From: Channallabes apus
Lineage: Eukaryota > Chordata > Actinopteri > Siluriformes > Clariidae
DNA length: 64,000 nt
Assembly: GCA_030522415.1 (NCBI GenBank)
Contig: CM060118.1
Span: 24,315,151-24,379,150 of the forward strand
Reading direction: 5' to 3'
Shown: positions 24,456 through 33,689 of the stretch, piece after piece
How the letters are laid out: every line of letters starts with the position of its first letter
Position numbering within the stretch: position 1 is the first letter of the stretch
Notes under the pieces: generated by a model
Seen by the model: the letters and a program-made list of their open reading frames with translations, nothing else
Database searches by the model: none
Told to the model about the DNA's origin: nothing
Made by a program: the position numbers and the translations under genes

Positions 24456-24861
24456 TGTCATGCACACTCAGCCGCGACCGGCACTAGGACCCGGAAGTAA
24501 GACGGTCGCGAACCTGAAAGCATAAAGGTAAACAAGATGGCGCCGCACATCGCTCTGTCATTGAGTTATGCCCAGATCCTTTCGGAATCGTTCCCGTATC
24601 TGTGAGTACTCACTTTCTTGGCTATCTTTTCAGACTGAGTGTGTGTTTATAGGACTAGGGTTAGATTGTGTCTTTCCTTTGCTCATTGTGTGTGAGAGTC
24701 CTTATAACAAAGCGCGTGATTATCCTGCCCGCTCGTGTTTATCCGCGTTTGGGTTTACCATTCACGCTACAGGGCTAACTGCTAAAGCTATCTGCTCATC
24801 CCGGTTTGTTCGTGACAGATAGCACGATCATCATTCTAGTCATCCCGGTTAGTTCGTGACA
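24456..24861 (+). repeat. E1 5' LTR
   Basis: A 406-bp LTR, TGTCATGCACACTCAG...GTTCGTGACA. It has a TATA-like CATAAAG (24521), the predicted transcript start at about 24552, and a perfect 12-bp palindrome GTGAGTACTCAC (24602-24613) that also reads as a splice-donor consensus. The last 21 bp are duplicated with one mismatch 44 bp upstream (24797-24817). Confidence 0.97.
24521..24562 (+). promoter_or_regulatory. E1 promoter and self-primer sequence
   Basis: The TATA-like CATAAAG (24521-24527) lies 31 nt upstream of GCTCTGTCATT (24552-24562). That 11-mer is the exact complement of the primer-binding site just after the LTR, so it is the expected 5' end of the RNA if the element self-primes as Tf1 does. 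The start site is inferred, not measured. Confidence 0.7.
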
Positions 24862-24862
24862 G

Positions 24863-24873
24863 AATGACAGAGC
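24863..24873 (+). promoter_or_regulatory. E1 self-priming primer-binding site
   Basis: AATGACAGAGC, one base after the LTR end, is fully complementary to 24552-24562. No TGG-starting tRNA-type site is present. The site contains the gag start codon (24864-24866). Confidence 0.8.
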
Positions 24874-25904
24874 CTAGAGCAGTAAACCCAGCGGATTACG
24901 CCCGCCTCCGCGATGTGGTTGACCAGCATGCCTTGCTCATCAATACGCTAACCGCGGAGCTCGGTTCTCTGCGCCGCAGTGTCCAAGACATCGCGGCCTT
25001 GCGCCGCGAGGTCGCGGAGCTTAGGCAGGAGAACGCGAGCCTCCGGGAGGCGGTTGGTGGGCTGGCTAGCTGCCCGCCCGCCGCGGCGGTCGCGGCGCCG
25101 CCACCCCCCCCCCCTTCTGACGTTTTTTTAGCTCTTCCAGATAAATGGGATGGCACGGATGGGAAATGCAGTGTGTTTTTAACATCTCTGGAACTGGTGT
25201 TTGAGTTCAATCCCACCAAATACTCCACCGACCGGCTGCGCATTGCACTCCTCGTCTCGTTGCTATCAGGGCAGGCAGCAGAGTGGGCCACGGCAGTCCT
25301 GCGCGCAGACACAGACACCGCGCACTCCTACAATGAATTCACCCACCAACTCAAGTTAACCTTTGAACATCCTGCGGGCGAGGTGGAGACCGACACAAAG
25401 CTCTACCACCTGCGGCAGGGAGGACTGTCCGTGAGTAAATACACCGCCGAGTTCCGGACACTCGCCATCCAGACCTCCTGGGGAGACGCGGCCCTCCGGA
25501 CGTCCTACTTCGAGGGGCTGGCTAATCGAATCAAAGACGAGCTAGCCGGACGAGAGCTCCCAGCCACACTGGAGGGGCTAATCCAGCTAGTCCTCCGGAT
25601 CGACCAGCGCCTCCTATCCCGTCCGAGGCCAGCACCTCGAACCCTGCCGCCACCACCCACGTACGCCTGCATTGTACCAAGACCACCAACCACCGTCACC
25701 ACCGCTCTCCCTGGACGTGTCGGATCTCCACCCCCTGCCGTGGTTGACACCGGAGCCGGGGAACCCATGCAGCTAGGGCGCGCCTCCCTGACCGTGGCGG
25801 AACGCGAGAGACGCTACCGCGAGGGACTGTGCGCTTACTGCGGATCAGCCGCGCACCATCGAGCGACCTGCCCGTCCCGTCCGGGAAACGCCCAAACCCG
25901 GTGA
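24864..25904 (+). CDS. gag: E1 Gag polyprotein (346 aa)
   Basis: Structural protein that packages the retrotransposon RNA in the cytoplasm. The start ATG is three bases after the LTR and lies inside the primer site. Residues about 12-66 form a heptad-rich coiled coil, followed by a Pro/Ala-rich linker. Residues about 85-250 match the Ty3/Gypsy capsid type (for example [28 protein letters not shown]). A CCHC zinc knuckle is at C323-C326-H331-C336 ([14 protein letters not shown]). The Tf1/sushi lineage is the source of mammalian PEG10/RTL genes, which is family knowledge. The frame ends at TGA 25902-25904, 15 bases beyond the slippery site used to enter pol. Confidence 0.95.
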   Translation: MTEPRAVNPADYARLRDVVDQHALLINTLTAELGSLRRSVQDIAALRREVAELRQENASLREAVGGLASCPPAAAVAAPPPPPPSDVFLALPDKWDGTDGKCSVFLTSLELVFEFNPTKYSTDRLRIALLVSLLSGQAAEWATAVLRADTDTAHSYNEFTHQLKLTFEHPAGEVETDTKLYHLRQGGLSVSKYTAEFRTLAIQTSWGDAALRTSYFEGLANRIKDELAGRELPATLEGLIQLVLRIDQRLLSRPRPAPRTLPPPPTYACIVPRPPTTVTTALPGRVGSPPPAVVDTGAGEPMQLGRASLTVAERERRYREGLCAYCGSAAHHRATCPSRPGNAQTR

Positions 25905-28900
25905 GAGAGAGGAGAGACTCCCCGGGTATCATCCATCTCTCCGCAACCACCGACAACGCTGAGACTCGACTCACGGTCCAGGTAACCCTCCATCTTGGCC
26001 ACAAACGGGTCAGAAGTGCCGCGTTCATCGATTCTGGTGCCGCGGGTAACTTCATTGACTCAACGTATGCCAGAGGATTGGGGGTAAAGATAGAGGCGTT
26101 ATCCCAGCCAGTAAAAATCACCTCAGTCGACGGGCGGCCCCTCTCATCCAGCCCCATCACCCAGCAGACTTCACCCATCACTCTCATCCTCGGCCAACAT
26201 CAGGAGTCTATCCAATTTCACCTTACACCCATCTCCTCTCCACCCATCATCCTCGGCTACCCCTGGCTCTTACAGCACGACCCACTCATCTCCTGGTCCC
26301 AGAACCGAATCCTTCAATGGGGGCCGACCTGCACCGACTTATGCCTACAGGCCCAGGCTGGGACGTGTTCCAGGGAGTCCGAGGCCCCCGACGTCGACAT
26401 CCACGCCCTTCCACCACCATATCGAGACCTGGCTGAGGTGTTTTGCAAGCGCCGGGCCAGCCATCTACCACCTCACCGACCTTACGACCTAGCCATCGAA
26501 CTCCAGCCAGGCTCCAGCCCCCCCCGCGGCCACCTCTACTCCCTTTCTACCAGCGAGACCCAGGCTATGGAGGAGTATGTCGCCAGCGCCCTGCGAAATG
26601 GCACCATCAGACCCTCCTCCTCGCCGGCTGCCGCGGGGTTCTTCTTTGTAAAGAAAAAAGGGGGCGAACTTCGTCCGTGTGTCGACTATCGGGGGCTTAA
26701 CAAGATTACCATCAGAAATCGTCATCCTTTGCCTCTTACCAACTCAGCCCTGGACGCCCTCTCTGGTGCCACCATGTTCACTAAGTTGGACCTCCGGAGC
26801 GCCTACAACTTGGTGCGCATCAGAGAGGGTGATGAGTGGAAGACGGCCTTCATTACCCCCACCGGACACTATGAGAGCCTGGTCATTCCATTTGGTCTCT
26901 GCAACGCACCCTCGGCCTTCCAGTGCTTCATCAATGATGTTCTCCGGGACATGCTAGGCCGATGGGTGTTCGTCTACCTAGATGACATTTTAATATACTC
27001 ACGCACCCCCGAGGAACACACAAAACATGTTCGAGCTGTCCTTAAGAGATTGCTCGCCCACCAGCTGTACTGTAAGTTGGAAAAGTGTGCTTTTCACGAG
27101 CACTCCACCACGTTCCTGGGTTTTGTTATCTCGCCCCAGGGTGTGGCCATGGACCCGCAGAAGCTGGAGGTTGTACGTCACTGGCCCCTACCCAGGACAC
27201 TCAAACAGCTCCAACGCTTTCTCGGGTTTGCGAATTTCTATCGTCGCTTTATCCGGGGCTACAGTACAGTTGCAGCACCGCTCACTGCCCTTACCAGGCT
27301 CTCCAACAGTTCCTTTCGACTCAACCCTACCGCCATCGCAGCTTTTCATCGACTCTGTCATCTGTTCACCACCGCACCCATCCTGCTCCATCCAGATGCC
27401 AGCCAACCGTTCGTTGTGGAGGTGGACGCGTCGGAGGTGGGCGCCGGCGCTGTTCTCTCACAACGAGGTCCAGACCAAAAGCTACACCCCTGTGGCTTTT
27501 ACTCCAAAAAATTTAACCCCACTCAGCAGCGATACGGAGTAGGGGACCGTGAACTGTTGGGCATAAAGTGGGCCTTGGAGGAGTGGCGTCACTGGCTCCA
27601 GGGTGCCAGTGAGCCATTCATTGTCTGGACGGATCATCAGAACCTCATCACCATCCGCAACCTCAAACAGCTAAACCCACGACAGGCACGGTGGGCCTTA
27701 TTCTTCGAACAGTACGATTTCCATCTTTCGTACCGCCCGGGGTCAAAGAACACCAAGGCCGACGCCCTCTCCCGTCAATACGAGCGAGAGACGACCCGGG
27801 CGGAGCCCGTGCCTGTCCTTCCACCCACCCGGATCATCGCACCCCTGCACTGGGATATGGAAACGAGGGTCCGCCAGGCACTGGCCACCGAACCCGCACC
27901 GGCAGGTGTGCCACCCGGGCGGCTCTACGTCCCCACTCAACTCCGGCCCGAAGTCCTCCAGTGGGGCCATTCTTCACCCGTCGCGGGACACCAGGGAACC
28001 CGGAGAACCCTCACCTTCGTGGGACGGGCCTTTTGGTGGCCTTCGATGAGGAGGGAGGCTACTGAGTTCGTCCGGGCGTGCCCAGTGTGCGCCAGGGCCA
28101 AAGACTCTAACCAACCAACTCCGGGGGAGCTCCAACCACTTCCAGTCCCTCGTCGGCCCTGGTCGCACATTGCCGTCGACTTCATCACGGGCCTGCCGAT
28201 CTCCGAGGGAAAAGACGTCATCCTTACCATCGTGGATCGCTTCTCCAAGGCAGTGCACCTGGTGGCCCTCACCGGACTCCCGTCAGCCAAAACCACAGCA
28301 GAGCTGATATTGGAACACGTAGTCCGATTGCATGGGTTCCCTAAGGACATCGTCTCGGACAGAGGTCCCCAGTTCACCGCCCGGTTCTGGAAGGCCTTCT
28401 GCCGTCTGATCGATTCGTCCTGCAGTTTGTCCTCTGGCTATCACCCCCAGACGAACGGTCAGACGGAGCGAACCAACCAACAGCTGGAGCGCTACCTAAG
28501 ATGTTTCGTGTCGGATCGCCAGCGCTCCTGGGCCCGCTACCTCAAGTGGGCCGAATTATCACACAACCTTCACGTCTCCTCCGCCACCAACCTGAGTCCA
28601 TTTGAGGTGTGCTATGGTTTCCAGCCTCCGATGTTCACTCACCAAGAACCGGAGGTTGATGTACCATCGGCCCAACAGTTGGTTCGCCGGTGCCGGCGGC
28701 TATGGCACCAAGCCAATCTCGCCATCCGACGCACCAACGCCAACTATGTGGCCCAACACCGCCGTCGGCACCCTCCGGGACGATTGTACCACGTAGGTGA
28801 CAAAGTATGGCTATCATCCAAAAACCTTCACCTGCACACAGAGTCAAAGAAGTTATCACCAAGGTTCATCGGGCCATACCGCATAACTCTCAGGATCAAC

Positions 28901-29317
28901 CCTGTCACCTACCGGCTCCAGCTGCCTGCGGCGCTCCGGATCCACCCTGTCTTCCATACCTCACAGCTGAAACCATTCACCACCTCACCCATGGTTCCAC
29001 CCACCCCCCCTGCTCCTCCCCCCCGAATCATTGACGGCGGTCCCGCCTACACCGTGCGACGGATCCTCGACTCGCGCCCTCGGGGCAGGGGCACCCAGTA
29101 TCTGGTCGACTGGGAAGGCTACGGCCCCGAGGAGCGGTCCTGGGTTCCGGCTCGCTTCATCCTCGACTCCGGGCTCATTAGGGACTACCGTTACCGGGTA
29201 TCCTCCACCCCTGGACCGTCCGGAGTCGGTCCTGGACGGGGGGGTACTGTCATGCACACTCAGCCGCGACCGGCACTAGGACCCGGAAGTAAGACGGTCG
29301 CGAACCTGAAAGCATAA
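25829..29317 (+). CDS. pol: E1 Pol polyprotein: protease, RT, RNase H, integrase, chromodomain
   Basis: The open frame begins upstream of the slippery site and has no AUG until beyond the protease, so it must be made as a Gag-Pol fusion from about 25889. Order seen: protease ([10 protein letters not shown], near 26030); reverse transcriptase (active-site YLDD at about 26975); RNase H ([16 protein letters not shown]); integrase HHCC finger (27964-28095); D,D35E core (Asp 28178, Asp 28358, Glu 28466); and a C-terminal chromodomain ([15 protein letters not shown], 29098-29142). All catalytic residues are present. The last residues and the stop (29315-29317) are encoded in the 3' LTR. Confidence 0.96.
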   Translation: MRLLRISRAPSSDLPVPSGKRPNPVRERRDSPGIIHLSATTDNAETRLTVQVTLHLGHKRVRSAAFIDSGAAGNFIDSTYARGLGVKIEALSQPVKITSVDGRPLSSSPITQQTSPITLILGQHQESIQFHLTPISSPPIILGYPWLLQHDPLISWSQNRILQWGPTCTDLCLQAQAGTCSRESEAPDVDIHALPPPYRDLAEVFCKRRASHLPPHRPYDLAIELQPGSSPPRGHLYSLSTSETQAMEEYVASALRNGTIRPSSSPAAAGFFFVKKKGGELRPCVDYRGLNKITIRNRHPLPLTNSALDALSGATMFTKLDLRSAYNLVRIREGDEWKTAFITPTGHYESLVIPFGLCNAPSAFQCFINDVLRDMLGRWVFVYLDDILIYSRTPEEHTKHVRAVLKRLLAHQLYCKLEKCAFHEHSTTFLGFVISPQGVAMDPQKLEVVRHWPLPRTLKQLQRFLGFANFYRRFIRGYSTVAAPLTALTRLSNSSFRLNPTAIAAFHRLCHLFTTAPILLHPDASQPFVVEVDASEVGAGAVLSQRGPDQKLHPCGFYSKKFNPTQQRYGVGDRELLGIKWALEEWRHWLQGASEPFIVWTDHQNLITIRNLKQLNPRQARWALFFEQYDFHLSYRPGSKNTKADALSRQYERETTRAEPVPVLPPTRIIAPLHWDMETRVRQALATEPAPAGVPPGRLYVPTQLRPEVLQWGHSSPVAGHQGTRRTLTFVGRAFWWPSMRREATEFVRACPVCARAKDSNQPTPGELQPLPVPRRPWSHIAVDFITGLPISEGKDVILTIVDRFSKAVHLVALTGLPSAKTTAELILEHVVRLHGFPKDIVSDRGPQFTARFWKAFCRLIDSSCSLSSGYHPQTNGQTERTNQQLERYLRCFVSDRQRSWARYLKWAELSHNLHVSSATNLSPFEVCYGFQPPMFTHQEPEVDVPSAQQLVRRCRRLWHQANLAIRRTNANYVAQHRRRHPPGRLYHVGDKVWLSSKNLHLHTESKKLSPRFIGPYRITLRINPVTYRLQLPAALRIHPVFHTSQLKPFTTSPMVPPTPPAPPPRIIDGGPAYTVRRILDSRPRGRGTQYLVDWEGYGPEERSWVPARFILDSGLIRDYRYRVSSTPGPSGVGPGRGGTVMHTQPRPALGPGSKTVANLKA
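25883..25889 (+). promoter_or_regulatory. E1 -1 ribosomal frameshift heptamer
   Basis: GGGAAAC sits in the X_XXY_YYZ register of gag (G GGA AAC), and pol is in the -1 frame. The same heptamer type occurs in E2 (GGGAAAT). A downstream RNA structure was not determined. Confidence 0.8.
29234..29247 (+). promoter_or_regulatory. E1 polypurine tract
   Basis: GGACGGGGGGGTAC directly precedes the 3' LTR and is the expected plus-strand primer. Confidence 0.85.
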
Positions 29318-29653
29318 AGGTAAACAAGATGGCGCCGCACATCGCTCTGTCATTGAGTTATGCCCAGATCCTTTCGGAATCGTTCCCGTATCTGTGAGTA
29401 CTCACTTTCTTGGCTATCTTTTCAGACTGAGTGTGTGTTTATAGGACTAGGGTTAGATTGTGTCTTTCCTTTGCTCATTGTGTGTGAGAGTCCTTATAAC
29501 AAAGCGCGTGATTATCCTGCCCGCTCGTGTTTATCCGCGTTTGGGTTTACCATTCACGCTACAGGGCTAACTGCTAAAGCTATCTGCTCATCCCGGTTTG
29601 TTCGTGACAGATAGCACGATCATCATTCTAGTCATCCCGGTTAGTTCGTGACA
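29248..29653 (+). repeat. E1 3' LTR
   Basis: 406 bp, matching the 5' LTR at every position I compared by eye. It is followed by the ATGTA target copy. Confidence 0.97.
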
Positions 29654-30877
29654 ATGTATAAAATGTCTCGTACATTATGTGTGTGCGTGTGGGGGAGCGG
29701 GAGGAATAATTTGGCCTCACTGGTTTCAATGAATCAGTCCGGAAGCGCCATCATAGAAAAGGGCTGTCCTGATGGTAAATAATCCTAACTTCAGTTTCCA
29801 GCCCAAGAAAGTGGAAAAACAGCTCTGAGACAAAATGGAGTCCGAGATTCCCCTAACGATTTACAGGCGAGGAGACAACACTGTTACATTTGTGTGAGAT
29901 TAATTTCCTTAGTCACGATTGCAGTTATTGTCCACATGACAAAAAGGGGACAGATTTAGTCAAATAAATTGGTATGCTTTATAATGTATATTCATGTCAA
30001 ATGCATATAAGACTCACTTTGTCAGACTTAAGAACACATCTAACTTACGAGCGTGCTGCTGGAACATAATTTGTTCGTAAGTCGGAGACTGCTAGTATAT
30101 TAATACTGACTAATACTATAATTCTTGAGAAAAACTGGGAGAAATAAAATCAGTTGCACCCACGAACACCAAGTGCCCTCCATGAGGAGACATATGGTTT
30201 CAGACTTTCTGATGATTTTACACATTTAGCCAGGGACAAATAAATGATTATATGTGTAATGGATTACAGGTGAAGTTATAAAGCATATAAAGTTTAGCGT
30301 TCTCAAACCTTACCATGTCTATTTAAGTATGAATAGTATTCACTTTAAATGTGACAAATGAAATAGTGTCCAGTTTACACTTTTGTAATTAAAGCATCAT
30401 GAATGGTACCTAGCTATAACCAGTGGGTACTCTGTACGCTTTGGTAAATGGGGAAACTTCAAAAGACAAAGTAATAAGGCTGGTGTGGAAGTTGTCTTTG
30501 ATCAAACTGATGAAGCTTCACTCATGTGGCTTACAGTCATCCCCCTCTGCAAGTTAGCTGATGTGTCAAAGAAGAGGCTGAAACAGCACTTCACTTTTTC
30601 AGCTGATCAGCTCCCGAATAATTTACAATAGGGGTGATGAAACATCCAGTAACATCAGACAGGTAGTTATTTATGTACCACCCATAAAGTTTCTGATTGC
30701 TAAAAATGTGCAAAGTTTAAAAGAGATTTATTTCGAAATTTGATGACTCAGTGCTTTATGCTCTATATAATACACAATATTCACTGCAGAGTTGAAACAA
30801 TAATTTAGCAGAGATTTATTGAAACAATATTGAAACATTTCATGAAGGGTATGTATTTAAAGGCACTGTTTATGTAC

Positions 30878-31027
30878 CTGTATTACTGTCTCTCCAGCCT
30901 GCATGTTAGTGAACACCTCTATGTTGTAGGAGACCTGAGAGAAGGTGGGCGTGTTGTCGTTAGCATCAATAACCATGATGTTCATCGTTACAGGCGTGCT
31001 CTGCTGTACGCCATCAGAGGCCACCAT
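30878..31027 (-). CDS. pcdh15: pcdh15 exon H (EC4 end / EC5 start)
   Basis: This 150-bp exon, 50 codons, phase 0 at both ends, reads MVASDGVQQSTPVTMNIMVI, then DANDNTPTFSQVSYNIEVF, ending TNMQAGETVIQ. ASDG and DANDNTPTF are the calcium-binding motifs joining EC4 to EC5. The acceptor is CTCCTACAG and the donor is CAG|GTACAT. It lies between the introns carrying E1 and E3 and is undisturbed. Confidence 0.96.
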
Positions 31028-31547
31028 CTGTAGGAGCAGCAGGACACGTTCCATAAGGTAACTACTTTACAAGCTGTGAACAAATTCCTGGGGAATAAGA
31101 CTCATGTTCAGTTCTAGCAAATGTTACATAGACGCTGTAATATGAATATACAGTATAATATGCACGCATGCTTTTTAGATTATTAATTCATTATCAGCAC
31201 AACACTGTAGATTGTATGACTGTAAGACTACTGCAAAGACTAGCAGGCTGTAATTTTAAACAATATGTTTCACTGGTTATGTTACTGTATGGGACTAAAT
31301 GTAACAATAAAAATTAACAATAACTGAAGGAAACACACATGCTGGCTGTTACATGACTGCATGCAGTATCTTTCAACACAGACAGTTTACATTTGATGAC
31401 AATATTTTATCAAACAAATCCAACAAATTTATCCTTACAGGAATCAAGTATCTCAAATCAAGTTTTCCAATCATGGTTCAGTACATTTTTAACACAGTGA
31501 GATGGGGAAAAAAACATGAAATTGTATTTCTTATAAATTTAACTATA

Positions 31548-31698
31548 AGTTGTTGTTGGTCTTTCGGCTGCTCCCGGCAAGGGGTCGCCACAGTGGAATA
31601 TCCAGTCCGCACAACAACTTGGCACAGGTTTTACGCCGGATGCCTTTCGTATAAGTCAGAAACTGGCAATGAATCATTGCCTAGGGACCAATGGGGGT
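31548..31698 (+). mobile_element. fragment of a common fish interspersed repeat
   Basis: Begins TGTTGTTGGTCTTTCGGCTG and CTCCCGGCAAGGGGTCGCCA, and ends near TTTTACGCCGGATGCCTTTC. This start/end combination is a widespread fish retroposon type. The middle is deleted. A piece in inverse orientation is at 18220-18270. Confidence 0.65.
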
Positions 31699-32959
31699 AG
31701 AGTTTCAATGAAAAAAAATAAGACCCTAGATAAGGAACAGATTAGAAATTCACATACTTTCCTGAAAAAAAAAAATTAATTAATTAATTAATAAATATGG
31801 ATTAATTAAAAAAATTAGATATCTAGGTGCAAGAATTGGAACGGCAATATGCATAACAAATAGTCAAGCAGTGATTCTTTTAAATAAGGAATATTTAAAT
31901 TATAATTTTAAAAAAGTTTCTTTAACTGTACAATTACTATTGTCTTCATTGTCTTTTGTGACATGAAATTATATTGATATTATACAAGTATTAGTTTTAT
32001 AATAATCAACATAGATGATTCTTTGTTAAAGTAAAAACACTGTCTATACAATTTGCTGTTTGAGAAATTAAATGCATATACTGTAATATAAAAATATACA
32101 TTTCTAACAAAACAACCACAGGGGCGTTCAGTTCCCACGTCTTAAGTTTCTCAGTCTTTCAAATGTGTTGAGGTCGAAAATCACATAATTCTGACTGGCA
32201 AATTACCACTTAGCGCAGAGTGATGTTTTGAATAAAATTTTGACTTTTCTGACATTTCGAACTAATTCCCAAACAAAATCTCAGTGATGTATACTGTACA
32301 TTCTCAGCAATGTGTATGTAGTTTTTCTTTTTTTTTTATCTATCCATGCAAAGTTTGGGAGAATGTACAGGCCGAAGGAGGCTTTGAATTGGTTTTGAGC
32401 TGTGTTTTTCCTTTGTACAGTATTAATTTAAACTTTTAAACAACATTGAGGAAATGCTTCAATTTAGCTGTGAATCATAAGCAGCCTGTTCAAATTTACA
32501 GTATTTTATTCAATAAAATTTTTGGCCATTTGCAATTTCAGGAGCTTACAAAAAAAAAGTTTTCTGTTTATTGTGTAAAAGCTGTGCTATGTTTAAAGGA
32601 ATTCAGGTTTAGACCACTAAACAGTAAGTTTACCTATATAATTTAAAAAGTTTAATTACGAAATGAAAATTGGACAAGGAAGAAATGGCATAATGAATTC
32701 AATCATAGAGGTCTCATGCACTACATCTCAATTAAAACATTTAGAAAATTATATTAAAAAGTTATTTGAATTAATTAATTAATTAATTGACTTAATGGAG
32801 AAAATCGCCAGCTCTAGTTAAATCTATAATTAATTCACTCCCAATGTGCACTGAACCAAACATGTGCCGTATGGTACTGTATGAATACATGTACCATTAT
32901 ACCCCTACTGCATTGTGATAAAAAGTGATTGTAACAAGATGAGATAATGGCTATACTGT

Positions 32960-33083
32960 TGTAACGCTTGGATTTATAAAACCGCTTGGTCACAAAAGAA
33001 CGGATTCGGGAATCTAAACTGGGGCTTGAAAACAATACTTCCGGTATTGCGCAACCGCAGCTGGACAAAACACGACGCGACAC
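32960..33083 (-). repeat. E3 inverted LTR-end fragment replacing the 5' LTR start
   Basis: Read on the minus strand this matches the last ~125 bp of the E3 LTR (to ...AAGCGTTACA), with several mismatches, more than between the two direct LTR copies. It joins the direct LTR at a shared CGCGAC, so the element starts with TGTAACGC, the mirror image of its own right end. Confidence 0.85.
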
Positions 33084-33634
33084 AAAGGAACCCGGAAGTG
33101 ACGTGGGTCACATGATCCGGCATAAAGCCGGAACCGGCAAGGAAGCCGTTACGGAGAGATGAAGACAGCGCGCTGCATGATTTTGGAAGCTGAGAGCCTG
33201 TTTGTGGATTACCCGTTGATAATTTCATTCAGTACCCAGCTCATTCCGTTTATCGATCTCCCAGACCTACCATCGTCATTTGGTGAGATCGATCCATCTC
33301 TCCAACTTCACCATTTCACCCCAATTGCCGTTTTTCAGACACTGGACTATCATATACACACACACACACACACACACCCGCATACATCGCACACACACTT
33401 TTTTTCTATTTGTATATATTTTGTATATATTGGTTTGTGGTGCACCGTGTTTGTTTATTTATCTGTCTGTCTTGTTTAATACACTTGGTTTAATTTATTA
33501 TAATTGTTTTGTGTCGCGTCGTGTTTTGTCCAGCTGCGGTTGCGCAATACCGGAAGTGGTGTATTCGAGCCCCTGTTTAGATTCCCGAATCCGTTTTTTT
33601 GTAACCAAGCGGTTTAATAAATCCAAGCGTTACA
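33084..33634 (+). repeat. E3 5' LTR, U3 part missing
   Basis: Matches 35891-36439 almost exactly. The visible differences are CA-tract length and one base in the GTCG/GTCC motif near 33512. Its first ~160 bp (TGTAGCACAG... of the 3' LTR) are absent. Confidence 0.92.
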
Positions 33635-33637
33635 TAG

Positions 33638-33655
33638 TGGTGGCCCGTACGGGGA
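33638..33655 (+). promoter_or_regulatory. E3 primer-binding site for tRNA-Ile
   Basis: TGGTGGCCCGTACGGGGA, three bases after the LTR, is the complement of the CCA-ended 3' end of the vertebrate tRNA-Ile(AAU) as I know it (..CCCCGTACGGGCCA + CCA). Confidence 0.75.
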
Positions 33656-33689
33656 ATCTGTATTTTGGGATATTTTCCGGTTTTGTGTG

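Larger units (their letters stand above)
24456..29653 (+). mobile_element. E1: intact Ty3/Gypsy chromovirus, Tf1/sushi type (5198 bp)
   Basis: Complete LTR retrotransposon: 406-bp LTRs (24456-24861, 29248-29653) with TG...CA ends and no difference seen by eye, a perfect 5-bp target duplication ATGTA (24451-24455, 29654-29658), gag, pol in the -1 frame, and a polypurine tract. Both frames are open throughout. Matching LTRs and intact genes point to a very recent insertion and possible activity. It is antisense to pcdh15. E2 at 49701 is a related but distinct subfamily. Confidence 0.97.
24296..30095. mobile_element. probable MITE split by retrotransposon E1
   Basis: Outside E1, the left flank starts near 24296 with GTGAGCCCCGACTTATAAAT and the right flank ends near 30095 with TTCGTAAGTCGGAGACTGCT. 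These are imperfect inverted copies around CCGACTTA, the type of end seen in fish non-autonomous DNA transposons. Removing E1 (5198 bp plus one target copy) would leave an element of about 600 bp. Borders are uncertain. Confidence 0.45.
20875..30877 (-). other. pcdh15 intron H-I (10003 bp)
   Basis: About half of this intron is retrotransposon E1 (24456-29653), itself inserted in a probable MITE. It also holds an AAT tract (22535-22574) and a tRNA-derived SINE (22772-23055). The stretches 20875-22500, 23060-24290 and 30100-30877 are AT-rich and show no gene or recognisable repeat. Confidence 0.85.

Noticed and set aside
24862..24890. A conventional tRNA primer site after the E1 5' LTR
   Set aside because: No TGG-starting 18-base stretch follows the LTR; the same is true in E2, and the 11-base self-complementarity explains priming better.
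24896..29257. Several minus-strand and alternate-frame open frames inside E1 (likewise in E2)
   Set aside because: They overlap the well-supported gag and pol frames, have no domains, and arise from high GC content.
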